A DNA stretch of 64,000 nucleotides from contig OZ257260.1 of NCBI GenBank assembly GCA_965279735.1, positions 3,534,001 through 3,598,000 of the forward strand, in the 5' to 3' direction. The notes under the pieces are model-generated. The model was not told where the DNA came from, ran no database searches, and saw only the letters and a program-made list of their open reading frames with translations. Within the stretch, counting starts at the first letter, position 1, and each line of letters opens with the position of its first letter. This DNA is from CAIUGU01 sp965279735. GTDB lineage: Bacteria > Pseudomonadota > Gammaproteobacteria > Steroidobacterales > Steroidobacteraceae. Both the position numbers and the translations under genes were made by a program. This document shows, piece by piece, positions 48,757 through 58,117 of this stretch.

Positions 48757-49317
48757 CTAGCTGCCTTCCTTCTTGCACAGGGCGCATAGCGGCCAGTAGT
48801 GCTTCTCCAGCCGCCGCAGCTGTGCCACCTGGTCTTGCTCGAAGAATTTCGTGAGCTCTGCCGCCATCGACCCTTCGCCAAAGCCGAAACCGGCGATGCG
48901 CACATGCGTCATCTCCGGTCCGAGCGGCGTGAAGTAGACAACGGTCCATGTGTTTGCGAACGCACGCGCATCGATTCCGGAAGGCGTCTGCCTGATGCGA
49001 GTCGACAGCATGTGCTCGGGCTCGAAGCTCAGGATTTCGCTGACCGTGCTGGCATCGCCGGCATTGCCCTCGGCTTTGGCGGGCACGCGGACCAGTCCAC
49101 CTACTTTAAGGTCGATGTCTGCCTGTGCGATCCCGACGGAGGCATAGCCTTCACGACTCGCGAACCCCTGCCATACGGTGGCGAGTGGAGCACTGATGAT
49201 CGCCTCTGCCACCAGCGGTTCGGCCGCAGGCGCATGTTGTGCTGCAAACAACATTGCGACGCTGAGCGGGAGCAGCGAGAGGCGCGATCGTGCGGACCTC
49301 AGGATTTCTTTCAGCAT
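48757..49317 (-). CDS. Exported SRPBCC (AHSA1-like) protein
   Basis: Lipid- or hydrophobic-ligand-binding fold of 186 residues. The ATG at 49317 has GAGG a few bases upstream; an ATG three codons earlier is also possible. A signal peptide ends near APAAE. The START/SRPBCC pattern is visible: LVAEAIISAPLATVWQGFASREGY, LKVGGLVRVPAKAE, ILSFEPEHMLSTRIRQTPSG and a long C-terminal helix (AAELTKFFEQDQVAQLRRLEKHY). A periplasmic location is unusual for this family. Two cysteines near the end (LCALCKKEGS) form a C-x-x-C pair. The ligand is unknown. Confidence 0.82.
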   Translation of the reverse strand: MLKEILRSARSRLSLLPLSVAMLFAAQHAPAAEPLVAEAIISAPLATVWQGFASREGYASVGIAQADIDLKVGGLVRVPAKAEGNAGDASTVSEILSFEPEHMLSTRIRQTPSGIDARAFANTWTVVYFTPLGPEMTHVRIAGFGFGEGSMAAELTKFFEQDQVAQLRRLEKHYWPLCALCKKEGS

Positions 49318-49365
49318 GATCCTCATCCCCTTGGCTAAAGCCTAAAGCCCAAAGCCCAAAAACCT

Positions 49366-52300
49366 TCAAGGCCGCTCGATCGTGAATTCGACGTCGGCAC
49401 TTTGATCTTCGCCGGCTTCCGTCTTCAGCACCCAGCGGTCGCTGATCGTATACCTCAGTTTGAGCGTGTTGATCGATTCCGTCAGGGAAATGCCGTAGCT
49501 CACGAACAATCGCGGTGACAGGAACCGGCCAAGCACCAGCGAGGTGTCATTGGCACTGTTGGTCTCGACACCGACCTGCCCCAGGCCCAGACGACGGCCA
49601 AGCTGTGCGGCGATGAGACCTCCGCCCTGCAACGCCAGCGTATCGCGCGCCGAACCCACGGCTGCCGTATCGCGGTTCTGCAGATCGTCGATCGGTTTGC
49701 CCACCAGCAGGTACGACATGATCTGGGTCTGCGTCATCGAGGGTTCGGAATAGAAACCGAAGCGGGGCTCGCGCAGGGTGCCGCGCACATTGAGCCCGAC
49801 CTTCACCGTGTCGATGGTCCGTTCGGCCTGGATGTCTAGCCCGGGATCGTCGAGCGGGGAGGCATCGAAGAGCAGACGCCCGCGCGCAATGTCGAGGTTC
49901 TGGCCGTACGCTTCGTACTTGCCGTTCGAGACGCTGAGTTCGCCGCGGCCCACGGCGATATCGCCAGTACTCGTCGTTGTTCCGACGCTTCCTGCCAGCT
50001 TACCCTGCAGCCCGAACGTATCGAGCTGTACATCGTCGCCCAGGCGAATGCGGATCTCGCTGCTCACGCTGAAATTGCTGCCGATCTCCGCGGGTTTTTC
50101 CTGGAGCAGCCGGCTGTCGGGAGAGATCTGCACTGCACCGCTCAGATCCGTCGGCTGGATGCGGGCGCTGGGAATGAAGACTTCACCCGAGGCAGCGATA
50201 GTCCGGCCATCGATCAGGAAGTGCAGATCGGGCGCAGCCACCACGCGGTATTCGGGAAGATCCGCAACGAGAAGGTTCTCGCCTTTGAGTTCAAGTGTTC
50301 CCGCGGGCAGGCTGTTTTTCCATGCGAGCGTTCCCCCTAAGTTGAAAGTGCCTTCGCCTGCGTGCCCGCTACCCTTGAACTCGAGCTGGTTGGCCGCGAG
50401 CGTGACCGCGATTTCAAGCTGGCGCAGTGCGAGGTTGACCCGATACAGGTCGAGTTCACCCTGGTTGAGTTCGATACGTCCATCGAGCTGCGGTGCATTC
50501 ATCCGGCCCGACACTGCGACATCCGCATTCAGAACGCCGCCTGCATTGTCGATCTCGGCTACCAGCAGCGGCAGCAGGTTGGCGTCGCCCATGCGGGCGC
50601 GGATCCTGCCTGTCAACGGCAGTTCGCCAAAACCAGTGCCGGGCACGCGAGTGAGGGTTGCGTTGGCAGCGATGAAGGTTTCGGCTTCGTTGGCCAGGCC
50701 CACGGTGGCCGTGATGTTCTCGGCTGTCGCACGCAGATCCGCGCGACCCGAACCGATCTGGATGGTTTCAGTCGTCTTCTCATCGTCACTCAGCAGCTGA
50801 TAGACGACGGCACCACCGGTCAGGACAACGGAAGTGGCTCCCGTCCAAGGGACACCGGGACTACCGGACGCCGTCAGCTGCATGTCCATCGTGCCGAGAT
50901 AGCGAAGCGGATTGCGCAACACCAGTCGCAGGACATCGAGAGGCATGTCTTCAGCCGTGGCATCCACCTGCCAGGCACCGTTGCGTTGCCAACGGCCATT
51001 CCCGCAGACGCTGCTGTCCACCAGGAAAAGGCAGAGCCGTTCCACATCAGCGCGATCCCGTGAAATGACGACATGGGCAGGTTCCTTGATGCCCACTGCC
51101 TGCGAGCCATCCGGATTGTCGAGACGCCCCGACGCGATCTCGCCCGTCCAAGTCTGGTCCGCGTAACGGCCGGTGATCGCAAGTTTCGCAGTCGTCGTTT
51201 CGGTGCCGGATCCGGACTTGAGCTCAAGATCCAGCGAATGCGCGTCCGCGTTGCCCTGGCCTGCCAGCGAGAGCGCTTCTGCGCGAAGGCCGCCGCTGCC
51301 GAGGTTCCTGGCTTCGATGGCGAGATCCGACGGAGCGATGCCGGCCAGGTCCACGTTGGCTTTGCCGCTGATGCTGCCGATGCTCCAGTCCGCGTACTTG
51401 AGTCCTGCTCCATTCACGTCGGCGACGACATGCGGGGTCTTCAAGGGGCCTGTCGCACTCCCATCCAGGCGCACGCGGCCTTGGCTGTTCGGGACGAGAT
51501 CTCCCAGCGAATTCGTCGTGAACGTCCAGCGCAGGTCGAGCATGTCGCGCAGTGTTCCGCTGGCGGTCAGGCGGGACTCGCCCAATGTGAGGGCGGTGTT
51601 CTGGATTCGCCAGCCGGCAGCGTCGCGCTCGACCTGGCCATTGCCGTTCAAGGGCTGTCCACGCAGCTGTCCCTGGAGACGCGCCACTGCCAGAACGAAG
51701 TCTGCTTTTGTGTCGAGTCCCTTGCCCGTGGCCGTGGCAGTCAGGGCAATCTTTCCCGGAAACTCCGCGAAGAGCACTGATGGATCGATGTCGCTGGCTG
51801 TCGTGCTCAAGGTCCAGCGCCGGGGCTGGGAGAGTTCGAGCGTGCCTGCCCCGGTCATCGTGCCGTCGAGTGCAGCGATCTGGTAACGGGTGATGACGAG
51901 TTGTTCGCGTGACAGTGAGCCACTCACCACACCCCGTGCGTTCGGGATGCGTTGCCCTGCGACCGTCGCACTGACGTTGAACTGGTAAGGCAACGGTCCT
52001 GACAGCGTCAGTTGCCCCACGGGGCTGGTGACAAGAGGTTCTGCACCAGCGAGGGGCCAGCGAATGCCTGTCCATTCCGCCGCGACGTTGAGTGCAGGTC
52101 CGCCTTCGACGAAAGCGACACGTCCTCCAGCCTTCAAGCGCGCGGTCCCCTGCGTCTGCCTGAGTTCGGCCGTGGTGAATACCAGCGTCCTGTCTGTGTA
52201 GCGGCCCGACGCCTCGAGTCGCAGCGGCTGCGGATCGAATTCAGGAACAGTGAGATCACCATTGACGCGGATGGCTTCCGGCTGTGCACTGAAATCCAGC

Positions 52301-53121
52301 GCCACGTTTGTCAGGGAAAACGGGGGCCGCTCCATCCAGGGTTCCAGCGAGAAGGCCGCCGATGTTGCCTGGCCTTCGACGCGCCATTGCCCCTGTGGTC
52401 GCGTGAAGCGGCCTTTCACTTGAGCTGCGGAAGGCGCGCGCAGATCGGCGGTAAATTGCATGCTATCGGGCGTGCCAGCAACGGTGGCTGCAAGATTCAG
52501 GTCGGGACGATCACCTTGCGGCAACGTTCCGGTGCCCGTGAATCTGAGGCCTACAGGTCGCCCGGCCAGCAATTCAAAATCGCCCTGCGCCGTAAAGAGC
52601 GGCGAGAGAATCGCAAGGTCGTCGAGCCAGAGATGTTCTGAGCGCAGGCGCACGGCAGTTTGCACGCGATCTGCAGTGATGACCTGGCCTGCGGCTGTCG
52701 TCAGCGTGACCGACATGAGTTCCGCGCGATTCACGGCGATGCGCAGGAAGCCGGGGAGAAACCGCATCTGCGTCTCAGGGGGCGGCTCATCCGGTACGGT
52801 CTTGAGTTCGACGGTTGCAGTTCGTGCGGTCAATGCAGTGATATCAATCGTCTGCAGCGCCAGCCAGCGCAGGTGCAGATCGATGGTGATGTCTTCGACG
52901 ACCACATGAGCGCGCTCATTGTCGAGTTCGAAGCGGTCGATATGTATTGGACCCGTGAGCCGCCCGGACACGCCAGTGACGTGAATTCCGAGCCGGTCCA
53001 GCTTGCTGAGCTGTACCGCTGCCAGCTCGATACCTGTCTGGGTATACGCAAGTACGTAGAACGTGCCGGCTGCCGCCAGCAGGAGCAGCGCTGCAACAAT
53101 GATTGCGATGCGCTTGCCCAT
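49366..53121 (-). CDS. tamB: Translocation and assembly module protein TamB
   Basis: Large AsmA-like inner-membrane protein of 1251 residues (E. coli TamB is 1259). One N-terminal helix (IAIIVAALLLLAAAGTFYVLA) is followed by about 900 residues of repeating beta strands that form a lipid-carrying groove. The conserved C-terminal DUF490 domain follows (LDIARGRLLFDASPLDDPGLDIQAERTIDTVKVGLNVRGTLREPRFGFYSEPSMTQTQIMSYLLVGKP). It pairs with TamA in the outer membrane; both are linked to outer-membrane protein insertion and phospholipid transport. The start overlaps the tamA stop by 1 bp. Confidence 0.95.
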   Translation of the reverse strand: MGKRIAIIVAALLLLAAAGTFYVLAYTQTGIELAAVQLSKLDRLGIHVTGVSGRLTGPIHIDRFELDNERAHVVVEDITIDLHLRWLALQTIDITALTARTATVELKTVPDEPPPETQMRFLPGFLRIAVNRAELMSVTLTTAAGQVITADRVQTAVRLRSEHLWLDDLAILSPLFTAQGDFELLAGRPVGLRFTGTGTLPQGDRPDLNLAATVAGTPDSMQFTADLRAPSAAQVKGRFTRPQGQWRVEGQATSAAFSLEPWMERPPFSLTNVALDFSAQPEAIRVNGDLTVPEFDPQPLRLEASGRYTDRTLVFTTAELRQTQGTARLKAGGRVAFVEGGPALNVAAEWTGIRWPLAGAEPLVTSPVGQLTLSGPLPYQFNVSATVAGQRIPNARGVVSGSLSREQLVITRYQIAALDGTMTGAGTLELSQPRRWTLSTTASDIDPSVLFAEFPGKIALTATATGKGLDTKADFVLAVARLQGQLRGQPLNGNGQVERDAAGWRIQNTALTLGESRLTASGTLRDMLDLRWTFTTNSLGDLVPNSQGRVRLDGSATGPLKTPHVVADVNGAGLKYADWSIGSISGKANVDLAGIAPSDLAIEARNLGSGGLRAEALSLAGQGNADAHSLDLELKSGSGTETTTAKLAITGRYADQTWTGEIASGRLDNPDGSQAVGIKEPAHVVISRDRADVERLCLFLVDSSVCGNGRWQRNGAWQVDATAEDMPLDVLRLVLRNPLRYLGTMDMQLTASGSPGVPWTGATSVVLTGGAVVYQLLSDDEKTTETIQIGSGRADLRATAENITATVGLANEAETFIAANATLTRVPGTGFGELPLTGRIRARMGDANLLPLLVAEIDNAGGVLNADVAVSGRMNAPQLDGRIELNQGELDLYRVNLALRQLEIAVTLAANQLEFKGSGHAGEGTFNLGGTLAWKNSLPAGTLELKGENLLVADLPEYRVVAAPDLHFLIDGRTIAASGEVFIPSARIQPTDLSGAVQISPDSRLLQEKPAEIGSNFSVSSEIRIRLGDDVQLDTFGLQGKLAGSVGTTTSTGDIAVGRGELSVSNGKYEAYGQNLDIARGRLLFDASPLDDPGLDIQAERTIDTVKVGLNVRGTLREPRFGFYSEPSMTQTQIMSYLLVGKPIDDLQNRDTAAVGSARDTLALQGGGLIAAQLGRRLGLGQVGVETNSANDTSLVLGRFLSPRLFVSYGISLTESINTLKLRYTISDRWVLKTEAGEDQSADVEFTIERP

Positions 53122-54878
53122 CAGAAGAGCGTCGAGATGTGCAGATGCAGGCGCGGTGTGCGCCCTGATTCGGACAATGCCTGCGCAACGTCGATGCCGA
53201 TGCTGGCCACCGCGACGTGCCAGCGCAGACCCAGCCCTGCCGAATACTCGAGCGGGTCGCCAAAATTGTTGAATGCATTGCCCGCATCGGCAAAGACGGC
53301 AGCGCCGAAATTCCGGGGCAGCAGGCGCTCGAGTTCAACGGTTCCCACGAGCAGGTGCCTGCCGCCGATGCTGTTGCCGCTCTCGTCTTTCGGCGATAGC
53401 TCGTTGAGGCCGAAACCGCGGACGCTGTTGTCACCACCGGCGAAGAACCGTTGCGAAGCAGGGAGCTCGGAGAACTTGGCAACGTGGCTGACGCCGAGTT
53501 CGCCGTGCAGGCGCAGATGCCAGAGATCAGTCAGGTCGAATATGCGTTCACCCTGGAATCTGAAGCGGACGTAAGACGCATCCGAACCGAGGGTGCTCGG
53601 CGAGCCCGTGAGTTCTGCAAACAGGGAATACCGCAACAGATTCGTGGTCAGTCCAGGCTGGATCGGCAGCGTGGAATAGCTGATGCCGGGGATGAGGAGG
53701 AAGTCGGACTGGCTGCTTCCCAGCGGGGAATCCGTGCTGGGAGGCAGTTCGGTTTTTTCATTCGACAGCCTGAGGAAGACGACCCGTTGCCACTTGCCCA
53801 TGACTTCGGTGAGGCCGGCGGCGAGTTCATCTTTTTTACTGATTGTGTCGCCGAGTTCCTCGTTGCGGGTCAGCAGACTGAATTCCACCTTCTCGAGCGC
53901 GAGATCCATCACCGGGATGGCGTAGCGGATCGAGGCTTCATCGACGACGGAAGAGCCGGTCAATCCAACCTGCATGCGATGGCCCCGGGAATTCACGCGC
54001 CGGTCATCCCACGTGAGGCGACCCCGCGCCTTCGTGTCCGTGGCGTAACCCACGCTCGCCGCATAACGATGCCGCTTGTTGGGTGCGGCCTTGATGCTGA
54101 TGGGAACGATGAGGCGCTCGCGATCGCGTTCGCCGGTTTCGATCTCGACGGTGGAGAAATACTGCGTGTCGTCGAGAACGTATTGCGTGCGCAACAGGGC
54201 ATCGACCGAATAGGGATCGCCTTCGCGCATGCGCAGCAGCCGCTGCATGGCCGAGTCGAGGATGGCGTCCTGCTCCACTGCAATCGGACCGAAGTGATAT
54301 TGCGGACCGGTTTCAAGCTCAAGATCGATGGTCGCCCGACGCTCCATCGTGTCGATGACGAGATCGTTCCGGGTGAGTTTTGCGTCGAGGTACCCCTGGT
54401 TGGTCGCGGCGCGCAGGAGATTGGTTTTCACCCGCTCGTAAGTGCCGTGGTTGAGGCGTGTGCCCGGCCGCAGTTCACGCCGGCCCAGCAGGTCGACGAT
54501 TTCACGCTGCTCCGCCCCCGGACCGGTGACGTTGATGGTGACTGTCGAGATACGGATATCGCGACCCGGCTGGACGTTGATGGTGACTTTCCAGTTGTTG
54601 TCGTTTGGCACGACCGTGTAGTCGACGACGGCCTGGTAGTAGCCGAGCGGCTCCAACGCCCGGCGCGTCTCGAGCGGAATGCGCCGCTGCAGGCGCGCCA
54701 TCGTGTCGGGGGAAATATCATCGCGGTCGGCATACCGCGAGAGGCTCAGGAAGGCGCGGATGTTGTTCGCGAGCTCATCGCGCACACCCACGATCTCGAC
54801 ATCGACATCCGCGGCTGCACGACTCGAAGCCAGCAGGAATGCCAGCAGGATGAAGCCGGCCCTGAAGCAGGCTTTCAG
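53121..54878 (-). CDS. tamA: TamA outer-membrane protein (Omp85 family), probable CTG start
   Basis: Outer-membrane barrel of 585 residues with POTRA domains (E. coli TamA is 577). The first ordinary start codon, GTG at 54791, would cut off the signal peptide. In-frame upstream codons give MKACFRAGFILLAFLLASSR, then AAADVDVEIVGVRDE, a textbook signal peptide, from a CTG at 54878 with GGAG five bases upstream. Three POTRA-like repeats occupy about 25-270, for example INVQPGRDIRISTVTINVTG. The barrel has DNSVRGFGLNELSP, the conserved VRGF motif, and ends LHLHISTLF. Its CTG lies 2 bp after the NRDE stop. Confidence 0.9.
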   Translation of the reverse strand: MKACFRAGFILLAFLLASSRAAADVDVEIVGVRDELANNIRAFLSLSRYADRDDISPDTMARLQRRIPLETRRALEPLGYYQAVVDYTVVPNDNNWKVTINVQPGRDIRISTVTINVTGPGAEQREIVDLLGRRELRPGTRLNHGTYERVKTNLLRAATNQGYLDAKLTRNDLVIDTMERRATIDLELETGPQYHFGPIAVEQDAILDSAMQRLLRMREGDPYSVDALLRTQYVLDDTQYFSTVEIETGERDRERLIVPISIKAAPNKRHRYAASVGYATDTKARGRLTWDDRRVNSRGHRMQVGLTGSSVVDEASIRYAIPVMDLALEKVEFSLLTRNEELGDTISKKDELAAGLTEVMGKWQRVVFLRLSNEKTELPPSTDSPLGSSQSDFLLIPGISYSTLPIQPGLTTNLLRYSLFAELTGSPSTLGSDASYVRFRFQGERIFDLTDLWHLRLHGELGVSHVAKFSELPASQRFFAGGDNSVRGFGLNELSPKDESGNSIGGRHLLVGTVELERLLPRNFGAAVFADAGNAFNNFGDPLEYSAGLGLRWHVAVASIGIDVAQALSESGRTPRLHLHISTLF

Positions 54879-54880
54879 GG

Positions 54881-55729
54881 TTACTCCGGCGACGAATCGA
54901 ACGCGGGGTCGCCCACCGCCACTTCATCGGGATCGCGCGTATCGAACCAGACTTCCGGCAGGTCCGCGCTCTTGAATTCGAACCGCGAGCTGCCGGTCTG
55001 CACGCCACCGGAATCAAACCGTCGTTCATGCAGGATGGTCCGGCCCGTGCGCTCGACCAGGAGAACGCTTGAGCACCGCGTGCCATACCGATCGTGCACG
55101 ATGAACGGCGCGGACACGATGCGTTCCCATTCGAGCGGCAGGCCCGTCGAGGGCAGGCTCGCAACGGGTGCCTGTTCGCGATCGCCCAGCACGTTGAATA
55201 ATTCCTCGGGTTCCACGTCCGGTTGGGCCAGGAGCTTCGTGAATCGTTCCCGTGTACGCGTGAGCTTGGGCCACGGCGTGTCGAGCAGGTGATTGCTGAT
55301 CCCGTAGATGCCGCTGGCCAGCGCCCTCGGGCCTGAGTCGCCGCGGTTGGAGAAGTAATAGAGTGCGCGGGGTCCGCCGACCAGCAGGTTGAAACCGGAA
55401 AACCGGGGCGCGGCACCCCGCAGGTCGTCGAGGTATTCCTTGGGCGAGGTGGCGCCCGTCAGAAAACGGGGAATCAGGCTGCCTCGCGAGGGGGCTCCTT
55501 CCACCGGAGCCTGGAGGTCCCGGAAATTGGTGACAATCCCGAAGCGACCCGAGCGCGCAACCCCGAGCCAGGTGCCCCCGGCCTGCAGATCGCGGCCGCC
55601 AAGGATCCGCGGGTCGTCCTGCCACCAGTTGAGGGGTGCGGAGGAACGGTCGTGGAACTCGTCGCGATTGCCCGCGAGCACGAGTCGATAACGGGGGTGG
55701 GCTTTCCAGCCAATGAGTAGCAGGCACAT
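54881..55729 (-). CDS. NRDE-family protein (DUF833/TANGO2-like)
   Basis: Protein of 282 residues beginning with Cys after the initiator Met (MCLLLIGWKAHPRYRLVLAGNRDEFHDRSSAPLNWW). The name-giving NRDE and the GGRDLQAGGTWLGVARSGRFGIVTNFR segment are exact family features of TANGO2-like proteins, thought to be N-terminal nucleophile hydrolases, in this case with Cys2. The remaining family pattern is GSLIPRFLTGATSPKEYLDDL and GFNLLVGGPRALYYFSNRG. The function in bacteria is unclear; haem or lipid handling has been proposed for the eukaryotic relative. It lies between nudC and tamA. Confidence 0.93.
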   Translation of the reverse strand: MCLLLIGWKAHPRYRLVLAGNRDEFHDRSSAPLNWWQDDPRILGGRDLQAGGTWLGVARSGRFGIVTNFRDLQAPVEGAPSRGSLIPRFLTGATSPKEYLDDLRGAAPRFSGFNLLVGGPRALYYFSNRGDSGPRALASGIYGISNHLLDTPWPKLTRTRERFTKLLAQPDVEPEELFNVLGDREQAPVASLPSTGLPLEWERIVSAPFIVHDRYGTRCSSVLLVERTGRTILHERRFDSGGVQTGSSRFEFKSADLPEVWFDTRDPDEVAVGDPAFDSSPE

Positions 55730-55763
55730 GGCCGCGATTGTAGCGGCAACCCTGCGTGCCCGG

Positions 55764-56654
55764 TTATGCCGTCAGCCAGTCCTGGATGAGGCGGTAAGAG
55801 ATCGACTGCTGCGGGGGCAGCAGCATGCGCCCGGATAAAAGGTCGGCACGGCTGAACCAGCGCGCATCCTCCAGCTCGTCGTCGTGGCAGACGATATCGG
55901 TGGATGTCGCGCGGGCCATGAACCCCAGCATCAGGGAGGCAGGAAAGGGCCACGGCTGCGAGGAATGGTAGGTAATTTCTCCCACCCCCACGCCCGTTTC
56001 CTCGAGCACCTCGCGTGCGACCGCGTCTTCCAGGCTTTCGCCCGGTTCGACGAATCCGGCGATGGTGGAATAGCGGCCCGGCGGCCAGACGGCCTGCCGC
56101 CCCAGCAGGGCGCGCTCGTCGTCGCCTTCGCCATGGCTTACCAGCACGATGATGGCGGGATCGATGCGCGGGAATTGCTGGGTATCGCAGCGGCTGCAGG
56201 TCAGCAGATGTCCCGAGCGGCTGCTTTGGGTCTGGGCACCGCAGGCTCCGCAGAAGCGGTGGCGGGAGCGCCAGTGAACCATGGCCCTGGCGTAGGCAAG
56301 GAGGCCGGCCTCATCGACAGGCAGCACGCCACCGATGCCCCGCAGGTCCTGGAATTCCGCTTCCGGCTCGATCGCAGGTGGAGTGTCTCCCTGGACCTCG
56401 AATGCAAAGCAGAGCCGGCTTCTGAATTCGCCGAGCAGGACGAGATCCGCCGGGCTGCTGACCAGCGGCGCCGCCTGCTCCCAGTCGAGCAACCTGGCGG
56501 CGGGTGTGCCTGCCCGTTGTTCAACCAGATTACGCAGCCGCCAGACGGGTACGAGCAGGACGCCTGTTTTCTCGCGCAACGTCACCAGCCATGGCTGGCC
56601 CTCCCTGAGCCGGGAATTCCGGTCCAGGTAACGTCCCGCGAAAATATTCGGCAG
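55764..56654 (-). CDS. nudC: NADH pyrophosphatase (NUDIX hydrolase), probable CTG start
   Basis: Cleaves NAD(H) to NMN(H) and AMP and can remove NAD caps from RNA. The annotatable GTG at 56585 leaves out family sequence: the frame continues upstream with LPNIFAGRYLDRNSRLREG, which resembles the normal NudC opening. No ATG, GTG or TTG exists there; the CTG at 56654, 1 bp after the upstream stop codon, is the best candidate, giving 296 residues. Zinc ribbon FCGACGAQT...CSRCD, NUDIX box GFVEPGESLEDAVAREVLEE and the NudC-specific SQPWPFPASLM are all present. Confidence 0.92.
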   Translation of the reverse strand: MPNIFAGRYLDRNSRLREGQPWLVTLREKTGVLLVPVWRLRNLVEQRAGTPAARLLDWEQAAPLVSSPADLVLLGEFRSRLCFAFEVQGDTPPAIEPEAEFQDLRGIGGVLPVDEAGLLAYARAMVHWRSRHRFCGACGAQTQSSRSGHLLTCSRCDTQQFPRIDPAIIVLVSHGEGDDERALLGRQAVWPPGRYSTIAGFVEPGESLEDAVAREVLEETGVGVGEITYHSSQPWPFPASLMLGFMARATSTDIVCHDDELEDARWFSRADLLSGRMLLPPQQSISYRLIQDWLTA

Positions 56655-56655
56655 G

Positions 56656-58044
56656 TTATGCCCAGATCTCGTCGTCAGTGGGCACCTTCCTGTCGGTAAT
56701 GACCTTGCCGATGCGCGAAACGTTCATCAGGTGCTTGTAGTCGAGATTCTCGGAGATCGAGTTGCCGCCCCACGATCCGCAGCCGAGCGTAGTGGTCGGC
56801 GCAAATCCGTTCGTGAGTGACCCGCCCGCCGTAAGTGCGCTTGCCTGGTTCACGACCAGCCGGCTGATCGGCAACGCGACGCCCGCCTCGCGGATGTTTT
56901 CCTCGCTGTTCGAGTGCAGCGCGGCCGAGTGGCCAGCGCCTTCGACGAGGAGGTTTGCTTTCGCTTTCGCCACGGCTTCCTGGAACGTGCCGTACGGCAG
57001 AATCGCAACGACGGGGCAGAGCTTTTCCTTCGCGAGGAGGTCGGCGGTGCCGGCTCCCTTCGCGGGAAGAAGAATGATGCGTGCGCTCGCAGGCACGTCG
57101 ATCCCTGCCAGGGCCCCGATCTCGCGCGCGGTCCGGCCGACCACGTCCTTGTTGAGATGGCCGCCGGGAAATACCACTTCGCGCAGCTTCTGGACCTGCT
57201 TTTCATCGTCGGTGAACCAGACCTTGCCAGTCTGCTTGAACAACTCGATGGTTTCGCCGTAGCCCTCTTCGGGAGCCAGGACGAACTGCTCATGTGAGCA
57301 GATGATGCCATTGTCGAACGACGCGCCCAGAAGGATCTTGTCGACCGCAGTCTTCAGGTCCACACCGCGGTCGATGATGACCGGCACGTTGCCCGCGCCC
57401 ACGCCGTACGACGGCTTGCCCGAGGAATAAGCGGATTTCACCATTGCTCCGCCACCCGTCGCGACGACGACATCCACCGAACGCATGAGCTCCTGTGTCT
57501 TTTCCACGGAACCGTTCCTGATGGTCTGGATGAGGTTGTCGGGGCCGCCGTGCTTCTTCACGAGCTTCATGAACTCCTTCGTCAGGTGCTCAGTGCACTT
57601 CTGGGCTTTCGGATGCGGCGCGAAGATGACGGCGTTGCCGGCCTTGAGCGCGAACATGCCGTTGCACATCGGCGTTGCGACTGGATTCGTGACCGGACAC
57701 ACCGCGCCCACCACGCCCATCGGTTTTGCGACGAACACGAGATTGTTCTCGGCGTCCTCGCCGATGATGCCGCGCGATTTCTTGCCCTTCAGGTTGTTCC
57801 AGATGACGCGGGCCTTGCCCTTCTTCTTGAGGACCTTGTCTTCGTAGTTGCCGAGGCCGGTCTCGTCGACGGCCATGCGCGCGAGCGGCTCGGCGTTGTC
57901 GTACACGTACTTCGCCATGTCGCGCACGATTGCGTCCACTTTCTCCTGCGAGAAAGTTTCGTATATGACTTGCGCTGCGCGGGCCTTTGCAACCAGTTCC
58001 TCGACCTCGTTATCCACGGCGATGGCGCGTTCGGGCATGCTCAT
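56656..58044 (-). CDS. CoA-acylating aldehyde dehydrogenase-family protein
   Basis: Aldehyde dehydrogenase-fold protein of 462 residues resembling EutE, the N-terminal half of AdhE and sulfoacetaldehyde/succinate-semialdehyde CoA dehydrogenases. The ATG at 58044 (MSMPERAIAV) has CAGGAGAG upstream. Features: GEDAENNLVFVAKPMGVVGAVCPVTNPVATPMCNGMFALKAGNAVIFAPHPKAQKCTEHL, VVVATGGGAMVKSAYSSGKPSYGVGAGNVPVIID and the catalytic Cys in DNGIICSHEQFV. The aldehyde cannot be assigned. No alcohol dehydrogenase domain is fused. It leads the operon with nudC, NRDE, tamA and tamB. Confidence 0.9.
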   Translation of the reverse strand: MSMPERAIAVDNEVEELVAKARAAQVIYETFSQEKVDAIVRDMAKYVYDNAEPLARMAVDETGLGNYEDKVLKKKGKARVIWNNLKGKKSRGIIGEDAENNLVFVAKPMGVVGAVCPVTNPVATPMCNGMFALKAGNAVIFAPHPKAQKCTEHLTKEFMKLVKKHGGPDNLIQTIRNGSVEKTQELMRSVDVVVATGGGAMVKSAYSSGKPSYGVGAGNVPVIIDRGVDLKTAVDKILLGASFDNGIICSHEQFVLAPEEGYGETIELFKQTGKVWFTDDEKQVQKLREVVFPGGHLNKDVVGRTAREIGALAGIDVPASARIILLPAKGAGTADLLAKEKLCPVVAILPYGTFQEAVAKAKANLLVEGAGHSAALHSNSEENIREAGVALPISRLVVNQASALTAGGSLTNGFAPTTTLGCGSWGGNSISENLDYKHLMNVSRIGKVITDRKVPTDDEIWA

Positions 58045-58117
58045 GACGACTCTCCTGCGAGGAATGGCGATCGACTCTGCATTATCCGGCAAGGCGACTA
58101 CGGTGCCAACGGTTGCG

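Noticed and set aside
53451..55292. 613-codon open frame on the plus strand
   Set aside because: Antisense to tamA and the NRDE gene, which are real by homology. No recognisable motif in the product.
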